Assembly: GCA_963853835.1 (NCBI GenBank) | Contig: OY970820.1 | Location: 79,852,909-79,916,908, forward strand | Length of the DNA stretch: 64,000 nucleotides | Origin: Calendula officinalis | Lineage: Eukaryota; Streptophyta; Magnoliopsida; Asterales; Asteraceae | Direction of reading: 5' to 3' | In this document: piece after piece, positions 12,332 to 24,103 of the stretch | Layout: the number at the start of each line of letters is the position of its first letter | Numbering within the stretch: position 1 is the first letter of the stretch | The notes under the pieces: model-generated | Seen by the model: the letters and a program-made list of their open reading frames with translations, nothing else | What the model was told of the DNA's origin: nothing | The model's database searches: none | Translations under genes and position numbers: made by a program

Positions 12332-12356
12332 CCCCCCCCCCCCCCCCCCCCCCCCC
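12332..12356. repeat. Poly-C run of 25
   Basis: Twenty-five consecutive C residues. This is very unusual in AT-rich plant DNA; it may be real or a homopolymer length error. Confidence 0.9.
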
Positions 12357-13317
12357 AATTTGCTTTAAATTTTTAAATTTTTCGCTTGGGTACACCTCCT
12401 TTTTTTTAAATTGTTCTCATTTATCTGAACTGATATCACAGCTTTATTGCATGTTAGATTCAAGATTTGAAGTGACAATTTCACACCTAAGTAATAGATT
12501 CTTAAAGAATGAGACATAATTAAAGCATGGGAGAACCTACCTTTTTACATCATAATAGTTACCTAAACTTGTCAAATATATCGAATCAGTACTCGATGAC
12601 TTATGAACAGATGATGGAACATAGCTAGTTGACATTATGCCAATTGCCACTTATGTTACTGTATTTGTGATTTTTTTGACTCGTAATGTTTCTACATTTA
12701 GCATTGATGCCTATGTTTTAGTTTTCAAATATTTTTGTTAATATTGACATGTTATAGAATTTATGTTATATTATTTTTCATTTGCCGGACAAGTTTACAA
12801 ATGGGGGCATTTTTTCCCACTCCGCCTCGAGCATCAAAATTCATTGGACCGGCCCTGAGTACAATTGTAACATATGTGACAATTAAAACTGATATACCAA
12901 ACAGAAAAATGAGACAAGTTCAAACACCAACCACTTGAAAATGAAAGGAAATTATGTCTCTAGAGTTTGTAATATAAATTAAACCAGTTACATTAAATGT
13001 AAAATTACCCAATTCGGAAAACATAATCGTATGAAATGGAAAAATAAGTGTTGCACAAAAGTATGTTGTTGATCGGCAAACATAAGTTACATAAAGATAT
13101 AGTATAATGTTTAACTCTACACACTATACATTCGATGGGGGTAGAGAGAATGTATCTAGAGAAAACTTGAGCAAAAGAAAACCGGGTGCTAGAAAAATGT
13201 GAGAATAACAGATGTGTATGTGTGTCTATAAAAACATACGCAAATAAATAATGAAACAAAAAAATGTGAACAAAACATGTAAATATGTGTGTTTGTGTGT
13301 GTGGAGTTGTGACATAA

Positions 13318-13628
13318 GACTGCTCCCAACGGTACCGTGAGTTTTGCCGTCTCCCCAATTGGCGGCATCTCAACCATTGGCACGCTCCCGCCAGTTGTGG
13401 CGTGAGTTTGAGGGCGCCGGTTTGGAGACGGGAAGGAGGGAGGCGTGAGTTGGTGAGGTGGGGCCCAAAAGGGTATTTTGTGTGTGTATTTTGTAATGGT
13501 GGGTCCCAAAAAAAATGAAGAGAAGTGGTGTTGTTGGCATAAGTATGTCAGTTGGAAGGTGAGCTGATGTGACGCTGATGTAGAAAAAAAACTAACGGTA
13601 TTAGTTTGTGTAATTGTTGGGACCGGTC
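13318..13628. mobile_element. PIF/Harbinger-like MITE
   Basis: Inverted ends GACTGCTCCCAAC and GTTGGGACCGGTC are flanked by TAA at 13315-13317 and 13629-13631, the 3-bp TWA duplication typical of PIF/Harbinger. It has no coding capacity. Its interior shares GTATTTTGTGTGTGTA, GTTGTTGGCAT(A/G)AGTATGT and GAGCTGATGTG boxes with the sequence at 19082-19355. Confidence 0.8.
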
Positions 13629-13984
13629 TAATGGACATCAATGGGAAGCATTGTCAAAATATATGTCCATATTCTTTGTCATTAGTTAGGTATATTTGGG
13701 TTTAATTAGAAGATTATATTTCTTAAATGTTATCTCATGTGTACACCTATAAATGATACTTATGAGATTAATAATATTCACGTATATTCTCTCGATTTGG
13801 TTTGTTCTACTTTTTCTATATCATAACATAAGTTTTATTGTAGCTTTTTTCCCTTTTACTTTTACATTTATGTGTATTTGTGTTTGGTTATAGTAATTGG
13901 CGATCGTTTGACACAAGGAGATTGATAAGAAAATATTTTGTACACAAAGGGCAAAATCGTCAAACAGGAAAAAGGAAAAGTAGG

Positions 13985-14137
13985 GTAAGTTTGCTTTTCG
14001 ATCTCCATCTCGCCACTTTATATCACAAAAACGCACACACACACCTTCCTCAACTCCACGGCGTCGATCCGAGGAGTTTGAGAAAACCCTAATCAAAAAC
14101 TTCGATTTCTTTCCCTCAATCTCTTCAACACAATCAG
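13985..14137 (+). promoter_or_regulatory. Core promoter and 5' leader exon of the eIF4A gene
   Basis: A TTTATAT box lies at 14018-14024. A pyrimidine-rich leader follows and contains AAACCCTAAT (about 14085-14094), a telo-box; telo-boxes are known from promoters and leaders of plant translation-machinery genes. The leader ends at a good donor (AATCAG|GTATCT at 14137/14138). Leader intron 1 runs 14138-14542 and ends TTTGCAG just before the ATG. Confidence 0.65.
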
Positions 14138-14544
14138 GTATCTTAACATCTCATTCTACTTTCATTGTTTTTTTTTTTTTGTTATTTAATCTGTTCTTCC
14201 GTACACGTATCGATATTCATGTTGTTTTTGTCTGTTTTTCGTCTTTTAGATGGTTAAGTTTTGATTTTGTTTTTTCTATTCAGTTTACAGATTACGTGTT
14301 CTGTTTTATATCATTCCTTTTTCAATACTTAATTTTGTTGAGATTCAGATGTTACGCGACTGTATAGTGAATTCCTTTTGATCTGGGATTTGAGCTAGAT
14401 CAGTATAATTGTATGAACCCTAGAAATCTAATAACTTAATAAAACCGTTACGGCTTGTGAAAATATCAATCAATTAATCACGTCTGATGGTGGTCTGTGT
14501 GTGTATTTTTGCTGATTATATCATTCTTCTTTGTGTTTGCAGTC

Positions 14545-16550
14545 ATGGCAGGCGTTGCACCAGAAGGATCTCAATTCGATGCTCGACAATTTGACTCCAA
14601 AATGAGCGAGCTGTAAGTTTCTTATACTCAATTTTTTCTATAGTCTTAGCAGGTACCTATATTTCAGGTGACTTCTTAAAATAATTATACATTTTAATCA
14701 ACAATGCAGGCTTTCAGCTGATGGACAAGAATTCTTCACATCATATGATGACGTCCATGATAGCTTTGATGTTATGGGCCTACACGAAAATCTTCTTAGG
14801 GGCATTTATGCATACGGTAGGTCATTATGCAATATCCTTTCACTTTCATATTGTTATGATAAGGGTTAATTACGTTTTAACTCTCAAACTTTCACCAATT
14901 TAGTGATAAAAACATAATTAACTTGTTAATATAATGTAAAAAACTGAATGCAGGTTTTGAAAAACCATCAGCAATTCAGCAAAGGGGAATCGTGCCCTTC
15001 ACCAAGGGTCTAGATGTAATTCAGCAAGCACAATCTGGGACTGGAAAAACTGCAACTTTTTGTTCGGGTATTCTTCAACAACTTGATTACAACGTTGTTG
15101 AATGTCAAGCTCTGGTTTTGGCACCAACCCGTGAGCTGGCACAACAGATTGAGAAGGTTATGCGGGCCCTAGGTGACTACCTTGGTGTTAAGGTTCATGC
15201 TTGTGTTGGTGGGACCAGTGTTCGTGAGGATCAGAGGATCTTGTCTGCTGGGGTCCACGTGGTGGTTGGTACACCTGGACGTGTGTTTGATATGCTGCGT
15301 AGGCAGTCATTGAGATCTGATTATATCAAGATGTTTGTTCTTGATGAAGCTGATGAAATGCTTTCCCGAGGTTTTAAGGATCAGGTTATTGTTTTTTTTT
15401 TGTTTTTTTTATGGATAATTTCATATACATCCTTACAAACTTTCAATATTACGGACATATCCTAGCAAACTTCATTATTACGTATATATCCTTACAAAAC
15501 CTCAAAATTCCCACATATATCCTTTTACCTAATTTAATAATATTTAAATCAATTAAAATTACAAAAAAAACATAAATCCTAATCTAAATTAATGATAAAA
15601 TGCCATAAATCTTTGAAGGTCAAGGGTTTTTTCTTTCGTCAAGGGTATTTCTTGCCAAACTCGGCAACTGCATTTTCTTTTGTCAAGAGTATTTAGGTTA
15701 TTTTACCATTAATTTAAATTAGGATTTATGTTTAAATTGGGTAAAAGAATATATATGAGCGTTTTGAAAGGCTATATACGTAATAATGAAATTTGCAAGG
15801 ATATATACGTAATATTGAAAGTTTACAAGGACGTATCACGTATATGAAATTATCCCTTTATATAAGTCTAAATTATTTAAATATGAATTATTAATGAATT
15901 ATAATTTTTTTCAGATCTATGATATCTTCCAGCTGTTGCCATCAAAAGTTCAAGTTGGAGTATTTTCTGCAACAATGCCACCAGAAGCCCTAGAAATCAC
16001 CCGCAAGTTCATGAACAAACCCGTGAGGATTCTGGTGAAACGTGATGAACTCACATTAGAAGGTATCAAACAGTTCTATGTGAATGTGGAAAAGGAAGAA
16101 TGGAAACTCGAAACCCTTTGTGATCTGTATGAAACCCTAGCAATCACTCAGAGTGTGATCTTTGTCAACACCCGAAGAAAGGTTGACTGGTTAACCGACA
16201 AAATGAGATCACGGGACCACACAGTGTCGGCTACACACGGTGACATGGACCAGAACACGCGTGACATCATCATGCGGGAGTTCCGTTCGGGTTCGTCTCG
16301 TGTTCTTATCACAACTGATTTGCTGGCACGTGGGATTGATGTGCAACAGGTGTCACTTGTGATTAATTATGATTTACCGACACAACCTGAGAATTATCTT
16401 CATCGGATTGGTCGGAGTGGAAGATTTGGAAGAAAGGGTGTGGCTATTAACTTTGTGACACTTGATGATGAGAAGATGCTTGGTGATATTCAGAAGTTTT
16501 ACAATGTGGTGGTTGAGGAGTTGCCATCCAATGTTGCTGATTTGATCTGA
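14545..16550 (+). CDS. EIF4A: Eukaryotic initiation factor 4A (DEAD-box RNA helicase)
   Basis: Coding exons are 14545-14612, 14710-14816, 14954-15384 and 15915-16550; together they give 413 residues, the usual eIF4A length, with all junctions GT-AG and in phase. eIF4A is the ATP-dependent RNA helicase of the cytosolic eIF4F complex that unwinds mRNA leaders for ribosome loading. Visible motifs are the Q motif (FEKPSAIQQ, residues 60-68), Walker A AQSGTGKT (84-91), PTRELAQQ, TPGR, DEAD (189-192), SAT (220-222), ITTDLLARGID and HRIGRSGR near residue 365. The start is the first ATG after the leader intron and gives the family N-terminus MAGVAPEGS. No key residue is missing. The last intron (529 bp) contains a 443-bp MITE. 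The introns exclude a retrocopy, so this is probably a functional gene. Confidence 0.97.
15413..15855. mobile_element. Foldback MITE in the last eIF4A intron (family copy 1)
   Basis: Long inverted arms begin GGATAATTTCATATAC and end GAAATTATCC. Within the arms, ATATTACG and CATATATCCTT boxes recur. A second copy of the family is at 54354-54826. The element makes up most of the 529-bp intron and leaves the splice sites and the TTTTTTTCAG acceptor intact. Confidence 0.85.
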
Positions 16551-16700
16551 TTTGATTTATGGTTTTTTGATTTGATCGTTGTTTCTGTTTTGTTTTTAAG
16601 TTATTGAGAGATTGACGGATGGAGTTTGTCTTTTGGTAGTAGGATTTCGAATTATGTTTGTGCCCTTAAGATTTAATTTTCTGGGATTGTATGGATCATT
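16551..16700 (+). other. 3' UTR region of eIF4A
   Basis: T-rich sequence follows the TGA at 16548-16550. No canonical AATAAA is close by; plant poly(A) signals are loose, so the end is not defined. Confidence 0.45.
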
Positions 16701-16940
16701 AGTTTATTCATTTGAATTCCATCTTTCAGTATGCTTACAATTTTGATCAAAATTTGGATAGCTTTTTTGTCTAGTGAATTTGGATTTTGGGTATTTGCGG
16801 GTATAATAAATTGATGGTTTATCATTAACTCAAAGTTGGGTAGCGGGAATGAGAATAAAGCTGGTACGGAATAGAAATAGTCAAATAATCATTGGAGTTG
16901 GAATGGAATGCTGTTGGGTAAATGGTTAAAACGGGTTGAC

Positions 16941-17170
16941 TAGGGGTGAGCGAGGTTCATGAATCGAACAATCAAATTGATTACATGTTTTCGGTTTTGG
17001 TTCGGTTATTGTTTGGTTTTTTAGCCCATATTCTCATCCCTTTCAAGGACTGAACCGATCCGAACCAAAAATCAATAAAACCGAAATTGATGAATCTTTA
17101 TAATCGAACTAATTACATGTTTTCGGTTTCGATTCGGTTCAGTTTTTTCGACTCAAAGGCTCACCCCTGA
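16941..17170. mobile_element. hAT-like MITE with GGTTCGGTT-rich arms
   Basis: Ends TAGGGGTGAGC and GCTCACCCCTGA are inverted. Interior arms carry repeats of TTTTCGGTTT and its complement (AACCGA). This is the same end type as the elements at 53229 and 55035. Target duplication is not clear. Confidence 0.65.
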
Positions 17171-17355
17171 ATGGAGTTGGAATGACCATTAAAACGAAAA
17201 CGAACAGGTTGGGTTTTCCTTTGTGAATTTTGAATATAGTTAATCTACAATATATTTGATTTAAAGAAAAACTAAAGCCAGGCGTTAAGATTATCCCCAT
17301 TAGCAAATTAGACCGGCCTAATTTTTTCAATAAAAAAATAATTTCTATTTTATCC
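17171..17355. other. Short intergenic stretch
   Basis: AT-rich; nothing recognisable. A small minus-strand frame here has no homology that I recognise. Confidence 0.4.
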
Positions 17356-17799
17356 TATTTGGACCGAGACCAAAACGACCACTTTTCCGTTATTTACATC
17401 AAACCTTCCATAATTAACTAAAATACAAGTTTTAAAGCAACTATTCTACCACAAAACATACATATCAAAACCGACTAACTACACAAGATACAAACCATCT
17501 AAATGACCCCAAAAGATGTACATGAAAATACTAATAACTATACCAAAAGAGAAGCACTTCAAGGCTTCAAGATCAACTTTAAGTATCCACTAACTTTAAG
17601 AATCAACTAACTTGTTCTTGCCTTTATCCTTTCCTGAAAATGGTGACAACTAAACGGGTAAGCTATAAAAGTTTAGTGACTTCCACAATGTATAATGTTA
17701 TACTAAATAATTATATAAATCAACATAAATAAATAAAACAAATGTCAACAGGTCAAAATACCGGATTGACACAACTATATCATCACAAGGCACCACATA

Positions 17800-18147
17800 C
17801 AGTGGCGAATCTAGGATCAAAATCAATCGGAGTCCATTAATATATGACCAATTAACAAGTGGGGCCTATAAAAGAATTTTCTATTAAAATAAATAAAAAA
17901 TCAGATTTTTTGTACATGTAGGACCCCACCAAGTGGGGTCCATGCACCCCACTTGTAAGCAACCTGGTTATGTCATACCCAAAACATAAGGGTAACAAGG
18001 TTTTTGACCCCCTCGTAGCGTTAGCTATAGCGATTTTTGGCAAAGAAGCCATCGAGCTGAGAGAGATCCTCTCTGCTCTTCCAACTCGATCTTCGGCGGG
18101 ATCGAATGCTTTCTCGGCCCACTTGTAAGCAATTGGATCCGCCAGTG
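17800..18147. mobile_element. hAT-like MITE nested in the solo LTR
   Basis: Ends CAGTGGCGAATCT and GGATCCGCCAGTG are inverted (10 of 13). Flanks ACCACATA (17792-17799) and ATCACATA (18148-18155) match at 7 of 8, as expected for hAT. Inside it, about 170 bp (17963-18132) is bounded by a 14-bp direct repeat (CCACTTGTAAGCAA at 17949 and 18119) and has a different base composition from the rest. Confidence 0.7.
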
Positions 18148-18723
18148 ATCACATATCAATACCGGGTCAACAACGATCAAAGCACAATACCGAATTCAAC
18201 AAAGTGCGTCATTTCTTCTTAGGCCATTAGGGAATGAGGCCGATGAAGGTGATCAAGACACCCCTAAATGAGTCCATGATCCAGCTTCACACATATCTCA
18301 ATCAACATTCCAAGCCATAATCTTATCCAATGTAGTCCATAATCCCTAACTCTCCCAAATTGGAGGTGAACCAAAACCCTAAACTACTAACTATCCATCT
18401 AAGTGCATAATCACATGATAACTACAATTTTCATAACTAAATAGTTATAATACATAACATAAAATCATCAATTTCAGTTTCATAACTCAAACCTTAAACT
18501 AGGGTTCTTGACCTACCTATTCCATACTTCAAGTTCTACACATGCATGATGATAGGGATGGTGTATTACCTTAGTTATCAACACAATTGATGAAGATCCT
18601 TTGATTTCTAGCTGAGATTTGCCCAAGAACACATAAAATCTCCCCAAATCAGTTGAGAGAAAGCTTAAAAGTGAAAATGAGTTAAAATGGGTCAAAAACC
18701 CGATTTTATGTCTATTCAGCACA

Positions 18724-18911
18724 AGATAGCGCAACTATCTTCCCAAGATAGCGTCGCTATCTCGATCCCGCGCTAAATAGCGCCGCTATTTCCAAGATAG
18801 CGTCACTATTTTCTTAAATTTTCGCGTTTTACCCTTAGCTATTTTGGATTGCTATTCCAAAACCACCCAAGATAACGCGGCTATCCATAGATAGCGTCGC
18901 TATCTACCTAA
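18724..18911. repeat. Palindromic GATAGCG cluster
   Basis: Several copies of GATAGCG and its complement CGCTATC are spread over about 190 bp, including the perfect palindrome GATAGCGTCGCTATC twice (about 18746 and 18889). The block is CpG-rich in an otherwise AT-rich region. Confidence 0.85.
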
Positions 18912-19081
18912 AATGCTGCAATTTTCAGCTTTTTATCCTTTTTAACTTATACCACTTATACCTAAACTCAGATTTTTAGCAATACTTCCATCTAACAAAA
19001 CTTGATACCTTAACATTTACCACTAATTATTCAGTTTAACAATTTAAAATACTCAAAATAAAACACGTATGTTACATATCC

Positions 19082-19355
19082 ACCGGTTGGGGCAACCGAC
19101 TGCGTCACTCATTGGCACACCCCATCAGTTTGATTCCATCAGTTTTGGTCATCAGCTAGGGGAAGCTTCGGTTGATGATGGGGTGGATGATTGTGGGGCC
19201 CATGTCAATATAATATAGTATTTAGTATTTTGTGTGTATGTGTATATATGTTGTTGGCATGAGTATGTTATTTTAATGTCGGTTGGAGTGTGAGCTGATG
19301 TGTGACGCTGATTTGACAAAAATTAAAGTGTCAATTATTCTCAGTGTTGGGAGTG
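19082..19355. mobile_element. PIF/Harbinger-like MITE relic (relative of 13318-13628)
   Basis: Shares internal boxes with the element at 13318 (GTATTTTGTGTGTATG, GTTGTTGGCATGAGTATG, GAGCTGATGTG) and ends GTTGGGAGTGATC, matching that family's terminal repeat. The left end is diverged and no duplication is clear. Confidence 0.5.
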
Positions 19356-19552
19356 ATCTTTAGCAACCCCAACCCAATTTATTCTAACCACCAATTAAAA
19401 AATTATGTACTAAACCGTTAAAAATGAAAAAACTTAGTGGCCCTTTATGGTGATCTGATCCTCTTAGGTACTAAAGACGTTTACTATGAAGCAGAAAAGA
19501 AAGCTACAGATTTACAGTTTAGTAAGAATTTAATCACAATTTACAAATTGGT

Positions 19553-22095
19553 TTATCGAACCCTTTCTTCATCTTCAACCTTTAAAGTCTCCATTCCTTT
19601 GAGAGTGCTTTCATATTTGTTTCTTGTTTCCTTACTTACATTGCCAGAATTTGTGTTTCTTCTATCCATTGAACTCACATTCCCACTTTCCTCACCTACA
19701 ATATATTATTATTATATTAACAATCATTAATCCCTGAAATTAAAAAAATAACCTATGTAACACTTTTACCTGTCCCATTTGGAATAACAGGAGCAGTCCC
19801 AGTGCTTGGGCCAGCACCCATACCCTAACAATTAGGGTTATTTTAGTAATTACCACACCAAATTCAAACCAAAATATTCATCATACTTACAAGACCACGT
19901 GTAGGAGGAGCTGCAATCTGTGATTGCTGATACTTAAGAATCGTCCAATCAAAAACGTAATCAAACTGAAACCCTATCAAAATTCAAAACTTTAAATTAT
20001 TTACCATCTGTATTAAAAACTGTTCTTCTACCATAATTATTATTTTATATTTATTTAAGTGGAAAATAACCTTCACGGATAAATAGATCACGGAATAGTC
20101 TCTTCAAATAAGCATAATCAGGTTCATCCTCAAACCGTAGTGAACGACAGTAATGGAAGAAAGATGTAAATTCAGTTGGATAACCACGACATAATGCCTT
20201 AAAAAAAGAAGAAAAAAAATCAGTATCTATAAATAAAGTAAATACAATAGAGTAATCAAATACCTCAACTGATGTAGAAACTTTCTTCTCACTAATTTTC
20301 TCATATTTCTGTTTCTTATTTCCTGCTTTTAGTCCTTGCCAAGGGAGGCTGCTCATATAATATTATAATAAATAGCAGATAAATCATTTACGAATAATGG
20401 AAACAGAAAAAGAAAAAGAAAAGGTGTTTAACTAATTATTTATTACCTTCCTCTTAAGAAATACATGAGCACATATCCAAGAGATTCTAAATCATCCCTT
20501 CTGCTTTGTTCTATGCAGTCAAGTCAACCAACAAAAAGTCAACATTCACAATGCTGCATAAAAGTGTATTTTTTTCATACATATTTAGCAATGCATACCA
20601 ATTCCAAGGTGAGTATTCATGCTTGCATATCTAGCAGTCCCAGTCAAGTTTTTGTTCTCTCTGCAAAAAAATAAAATAATAAATAAATAATAAATTAACT
20701 GGTGAATGTCATGTACTAATGTGCCTTGAATATACAAAAACAATGATTAAATTTTAAAAAATCTCACCTGTATGGAATGTGCTGATGAGTTGTAGTATCT
20801 CTGTATTTCTTGACCAAACCAAAGTCAATGATATAGACCTGCATGAGCAGAAAAAGGGAAACTACTAAAATAACCCTAATCAAAGCTCTAAATTTGGCAG
20901 CAAAAATGAGATGTAAAATATGTTACCTGATTTGCACGTCGCCCTAAGCCCATAAGAAAATTATCTGGCTTAATATCACGATGCAGAAATGATTTACGAT
21001 GAACAAATTCAATTCGATTGATCTGAAACAGTTATTAGATGTTAAAAGCCAAAACAATAAAAAAATTAATAAATTTTGGTAACAGGCTACCATTTGGTCT
21101 GCAAGCATGAGTACTGCTTTTAGAGAAAGTTTTCTACTGCAGAAATTGAATAGATCCTCAAGACTGGGCCCCAGTAGATCCATTACCAGAACATTATAAT
21201 CTCCCTCAACACCGAACCATCTCACATTTGGAATACCATCTATGATAATGTTATTAATAAGATGCTTTTAATTATATGGAAAAATAATTTCTAAAACGTA
21301 TATGTAAAATCTAATAATTATAATTATATGGGAAAAAAAAAGTTACTTACTTCCTCCTTGTAGAATTCTGTATAGTTTGGACTCGTATAGCAGTTGAGGA
21401 TGTTTTGTCTTGACATTTTCCTGATAACCATTTTCCAAATATTTTATACGTAATTCAATGAATCATGGATACTAATTATACAAATACGAAATGTCGAACG
21501 AAAATAGCATGCAATCGTAAAAAAAGATGTGGTTTACTAACATACTTATTATTATTGAATACTTGATGGTCAATAGTAAAGCTTAATACAAATTATAATT
21601 GCTTATGGGGGATCTCTTGCTATAATTATGGCTGCATGCTCAGAGGAAAGAGTAGTACACAATCAACAGTAATGTGTTACTTGAACATCCCAATTCCTAA
21701 CAAATCAATTAGCTCAATCATCTCAATGACCTAAGAAATAACAGCATTCTAAATTCAACTTCTAATAAACTAATTAACAAGTCATAACATCCGTATGCAA
21801 AATTTGAAAGAAAGTAACGATGATAACAATACTCACAAGCTTGATTGCAACTTCTTCATTTGTCTGCACATTAGTACCTGAAAAATAAAATATAACAATC
21901 CATGTCACTTTTCACGTAAATTAAACGAAATTAAACAATGAGCTCGTAGATTTTAGGCATTTACACAAATTAATACAATTGAAAACAAAATTTGATAAAA
22001 AAAAGTGATGATGAAATACCTAAATAGATCTCTCCGAAGGATCCACTGCCAATTTTTCGACCTAGACGGAATTTGTTACCTACATGAGGCTCCAT
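19553..22095 (-). CDS. Casein kinase 1-like Ser/Thr protein kinase
   Basis: Thirteen coding exons on minus: 22095-22020, 21877-21837, 21420-21351, 21239-21091, 21022-20927, 20838-20768, 20660-20599, 20510-20447, 20348-20264, 20197-20071, 19973-19891, 19824-19770, 19695-19553. All junctions are GT-AG and in phase, giving 373 residues. CK1 kinases phosphorylate acidic or primed Ser/Thr sites; plant members act in hormone, light and cytoskeletal signalling. Visible are the glycine loop IGSGSFGEIYLG (residues 15-26), Lys38 in VAIKL, HRDIKPDN with Asp128, DFG at 149-151, and a CK1-type TGTARYASMNTHLG activation segment in place of the usual APE. The kinase domain is complete. The C-terminal tail is short (about 70 residues, Gly/Pro- then Lys/Glu-rich) compared with the roughly 450-residue plant members. 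The start gives the family N-terminus MEPHVGNKFRLG. Confidence 0.95.
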
Positions 22096-22240
22096 GGAGA
22101 TCTAGGGTCTTGGGAGATTAAAAAAGCTTAATTAGGAGGTATCGGATTAGGAGTGGATTAGGATGAAGAAAACAAGGAAGGTGATGAGAGAGAGAGAGTA
22201 GCAGAAGCATCGCTACAAAGTATATATAAATAGAAACGAT
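22096..22240 (-). promoter_or_regulatory. 5' leader and core promoter of the CK1 gene
   Basis: On minus a CTATTTATATATAC stretch at about 22220-22233 is a good TATA box about 130 bp before the ATG. Between them is a GA/CT-rich stretch (GAGAGAGAGAG at about 22187), typical of plant leaders. Confidence 0.6.
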
Positions 22241-24090
22241 CGCACGCGTTACCCGAAAGTGCTTTTCTTTTTCTTGAACCGGATATGTTCTCATTTAAAG
22301 GCCGGTGTCAGAGTCAACTGTCAAAGAAATAAATAAGTTAGTTGCTAAACGTAACGTTTTTAACATGATTTACTTATATTATCAAAAAAAAAAAAAAAAA
22401 AACTATGTCTACATCTAAAGTAGAGTTAGTTTCATAATTAGTATTTCAATTAATTATTTTTATAACTTTGGATTTTAACAAAGGTTCATATTCAATATTT
22501 TATTTACTGGTTTTATTGCATATTCAGTTTTAAAAAAGTATGTTTAAACGAACTATACATGTAATTAAACGATAATTAAAGGAGCAGATATAGAACTTTA
22601 AAAAATGTGACGAAATTTGTAAAACGTGGTTAGTTATAGGTTTATTTATGAGATTAACTTTTTAAAAAATTACATGTACATTAATTAAATACAAGTTAAT
22701 AATGCACCAAATAAAAAATTTTAAACAATTAAGGGTTGTGCTAGAAAAAAAAATCCTAAGATAAAATTTTATAAAAAAATCTATGATTATTTTAATGTTA
22801 TCTATAAAAATTAAAGAATAATGGAATTTTGGCTTATCATTTAACCCTATTTATAGTCCTACTCATTATATAAATACATGTGTCAAATTAAAAAGATAAT
22901 ATCAAAATAGATAATTAGTGAATTACACATGTCATTCTAAATAAGTATGACTAACACCAATGGTAGGAATATTCTTAAAATTAAATTAAACACCTTAGTT
23001 GTATACTTGTATATGAAATTTAACAAACAATAGAAGATTGATTTTTTTTTTTTTTTTAATGAATAAACGCACATTTAATCACGTGATAGAAACTTGGCAC
23101 GTTTGAAATCTCGTTACCAATTCGTAGTGTAATCTATTTCGATCTAATGTTATATTCAAACTTGCACATCTAATAATTAGAATTTTATGTATGATTATCT
23201 GTTGTTCTTTTTTGTAAATTAAAAATGTGTAAACTGATACAACACGACAATAGGAACAATTAAAAAGCATTCGTGTCATCGTCTTGCTTACTTTCAAGAC
23301 TACTGTAAATTCATATAAACTATTCACATCTAATTATATGGCTAAAATACATTTTTACAATATGAAACGGATACGGTAAAGTTACACAAATGATATTATT
23401 CTTTTAGTTAATACGGAGTATGAGATATATAATAATCAAAATTTTGGTAGTAGTATGGTGCTTGAATTTATTTTACATTGAGGTGAAATCCAAAAGGACT
23501 CGGATTAAGTTTTAAAGCACTATATAATCGCCCTATAATTAGTCGATTATATAGGTTACTAAATAGTAAAAATAAAATAATAATCAAAATTTTAGTTATG
23601 TATAAATCAAAGAGAATCGTTAGAAGGGGGAAACTAGGGGCTAAAAAATTAGAGCCACACTTTCGTAGTTTCGTTTAATGTCGACCGAAATGTACATGGG
23701 GTCTACTTGTTGGCACTTGCATAGGGGTGTCCCTAGCGGCTGGGCCCGTAAACTGAGGGTCTTGACTATTGACCCAAGTCTACTCATGGTAACAAGGTCA
23801 AGTCTATCCACTTATCACGGTTAAAACACATACATTTTCTGTTACCAAGATCAAATTCTTAGGTCGGATTCAATTTATTTGATTTAGTTCTATCAAGAAA
23901 AAATCATGAGAGAGACTTGAAATAATTGCTGCGACATGATTAAAAGCAGTGATCAAAACTGGTTACAACAAGATAAAACAACTCAATTAGAGTTAAAAAA
24001 AAATAAAATAACCAATAAGTTATTAGTTAACCACAATTGTATTTTCATTTTCGAGGCATAATATGAACGAATAAAACCTACGTTCTTAAC
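22241..24090. other. Intergenic region between CK1 and IQM genes
   Basis: No gene is visible. It is AT-rich with poly-A (about 22383-22402) and poly-T (about 23042-23057) runs. The stretch 22840-22970 (CCTATTTATAGTCCTACTC, ACATGTGTCAAATTAAAAAG) resembles, in the opposite sense, the sequence at 50285-50455, so both may be copies of one small MITE family. Confidence 0.45.
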
Positions 24091-24103
24091 CCGATTAGCT
24101 TAA

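Larger units (their letters stand above)
11428..13314. other. Intergenic stretch with tandem repeat and homopolymer
   Basis: No gene is supported. It holds a 46-bp tandem duplication at 11728-11819 with a partial third copy and a 25-base C run at 12332-12356. Both 12240-12320 and 12790-12860 contain fragments resembling worn transposon ends (the second ends GGACCGGCCCTGAG). Confidence 0.5.
17356..19076 (-). mobile_element. Probable solo LTR of a Tekay-like Gypsy element
   Basis: On minus it begins TGTAACATACGTG (19076 downward), like the other Tekay-type LTRs here. Flanks TATCC at 17351-17355 and 19077-19081 are a perfect 5-bp duplication. At the same offset as in the other two LTR families (165-350 bp from the LTR start) it has a CpG-rich palindromic block (18724-18911). 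A leader-like donor CTAAG|GTAATAC follows (18570/18569). The opposite end (CCAAATA) is not a canonical CA, so this end may be mutated. Net of a nested 348-bp MITE, it is about 1.37 kb. Confidence 0.5.

Noticed and set aside
14545..16550. eIF4A as a processed retrocopy
   Set aside because: Four coding exons with proper introns and a leader intron.
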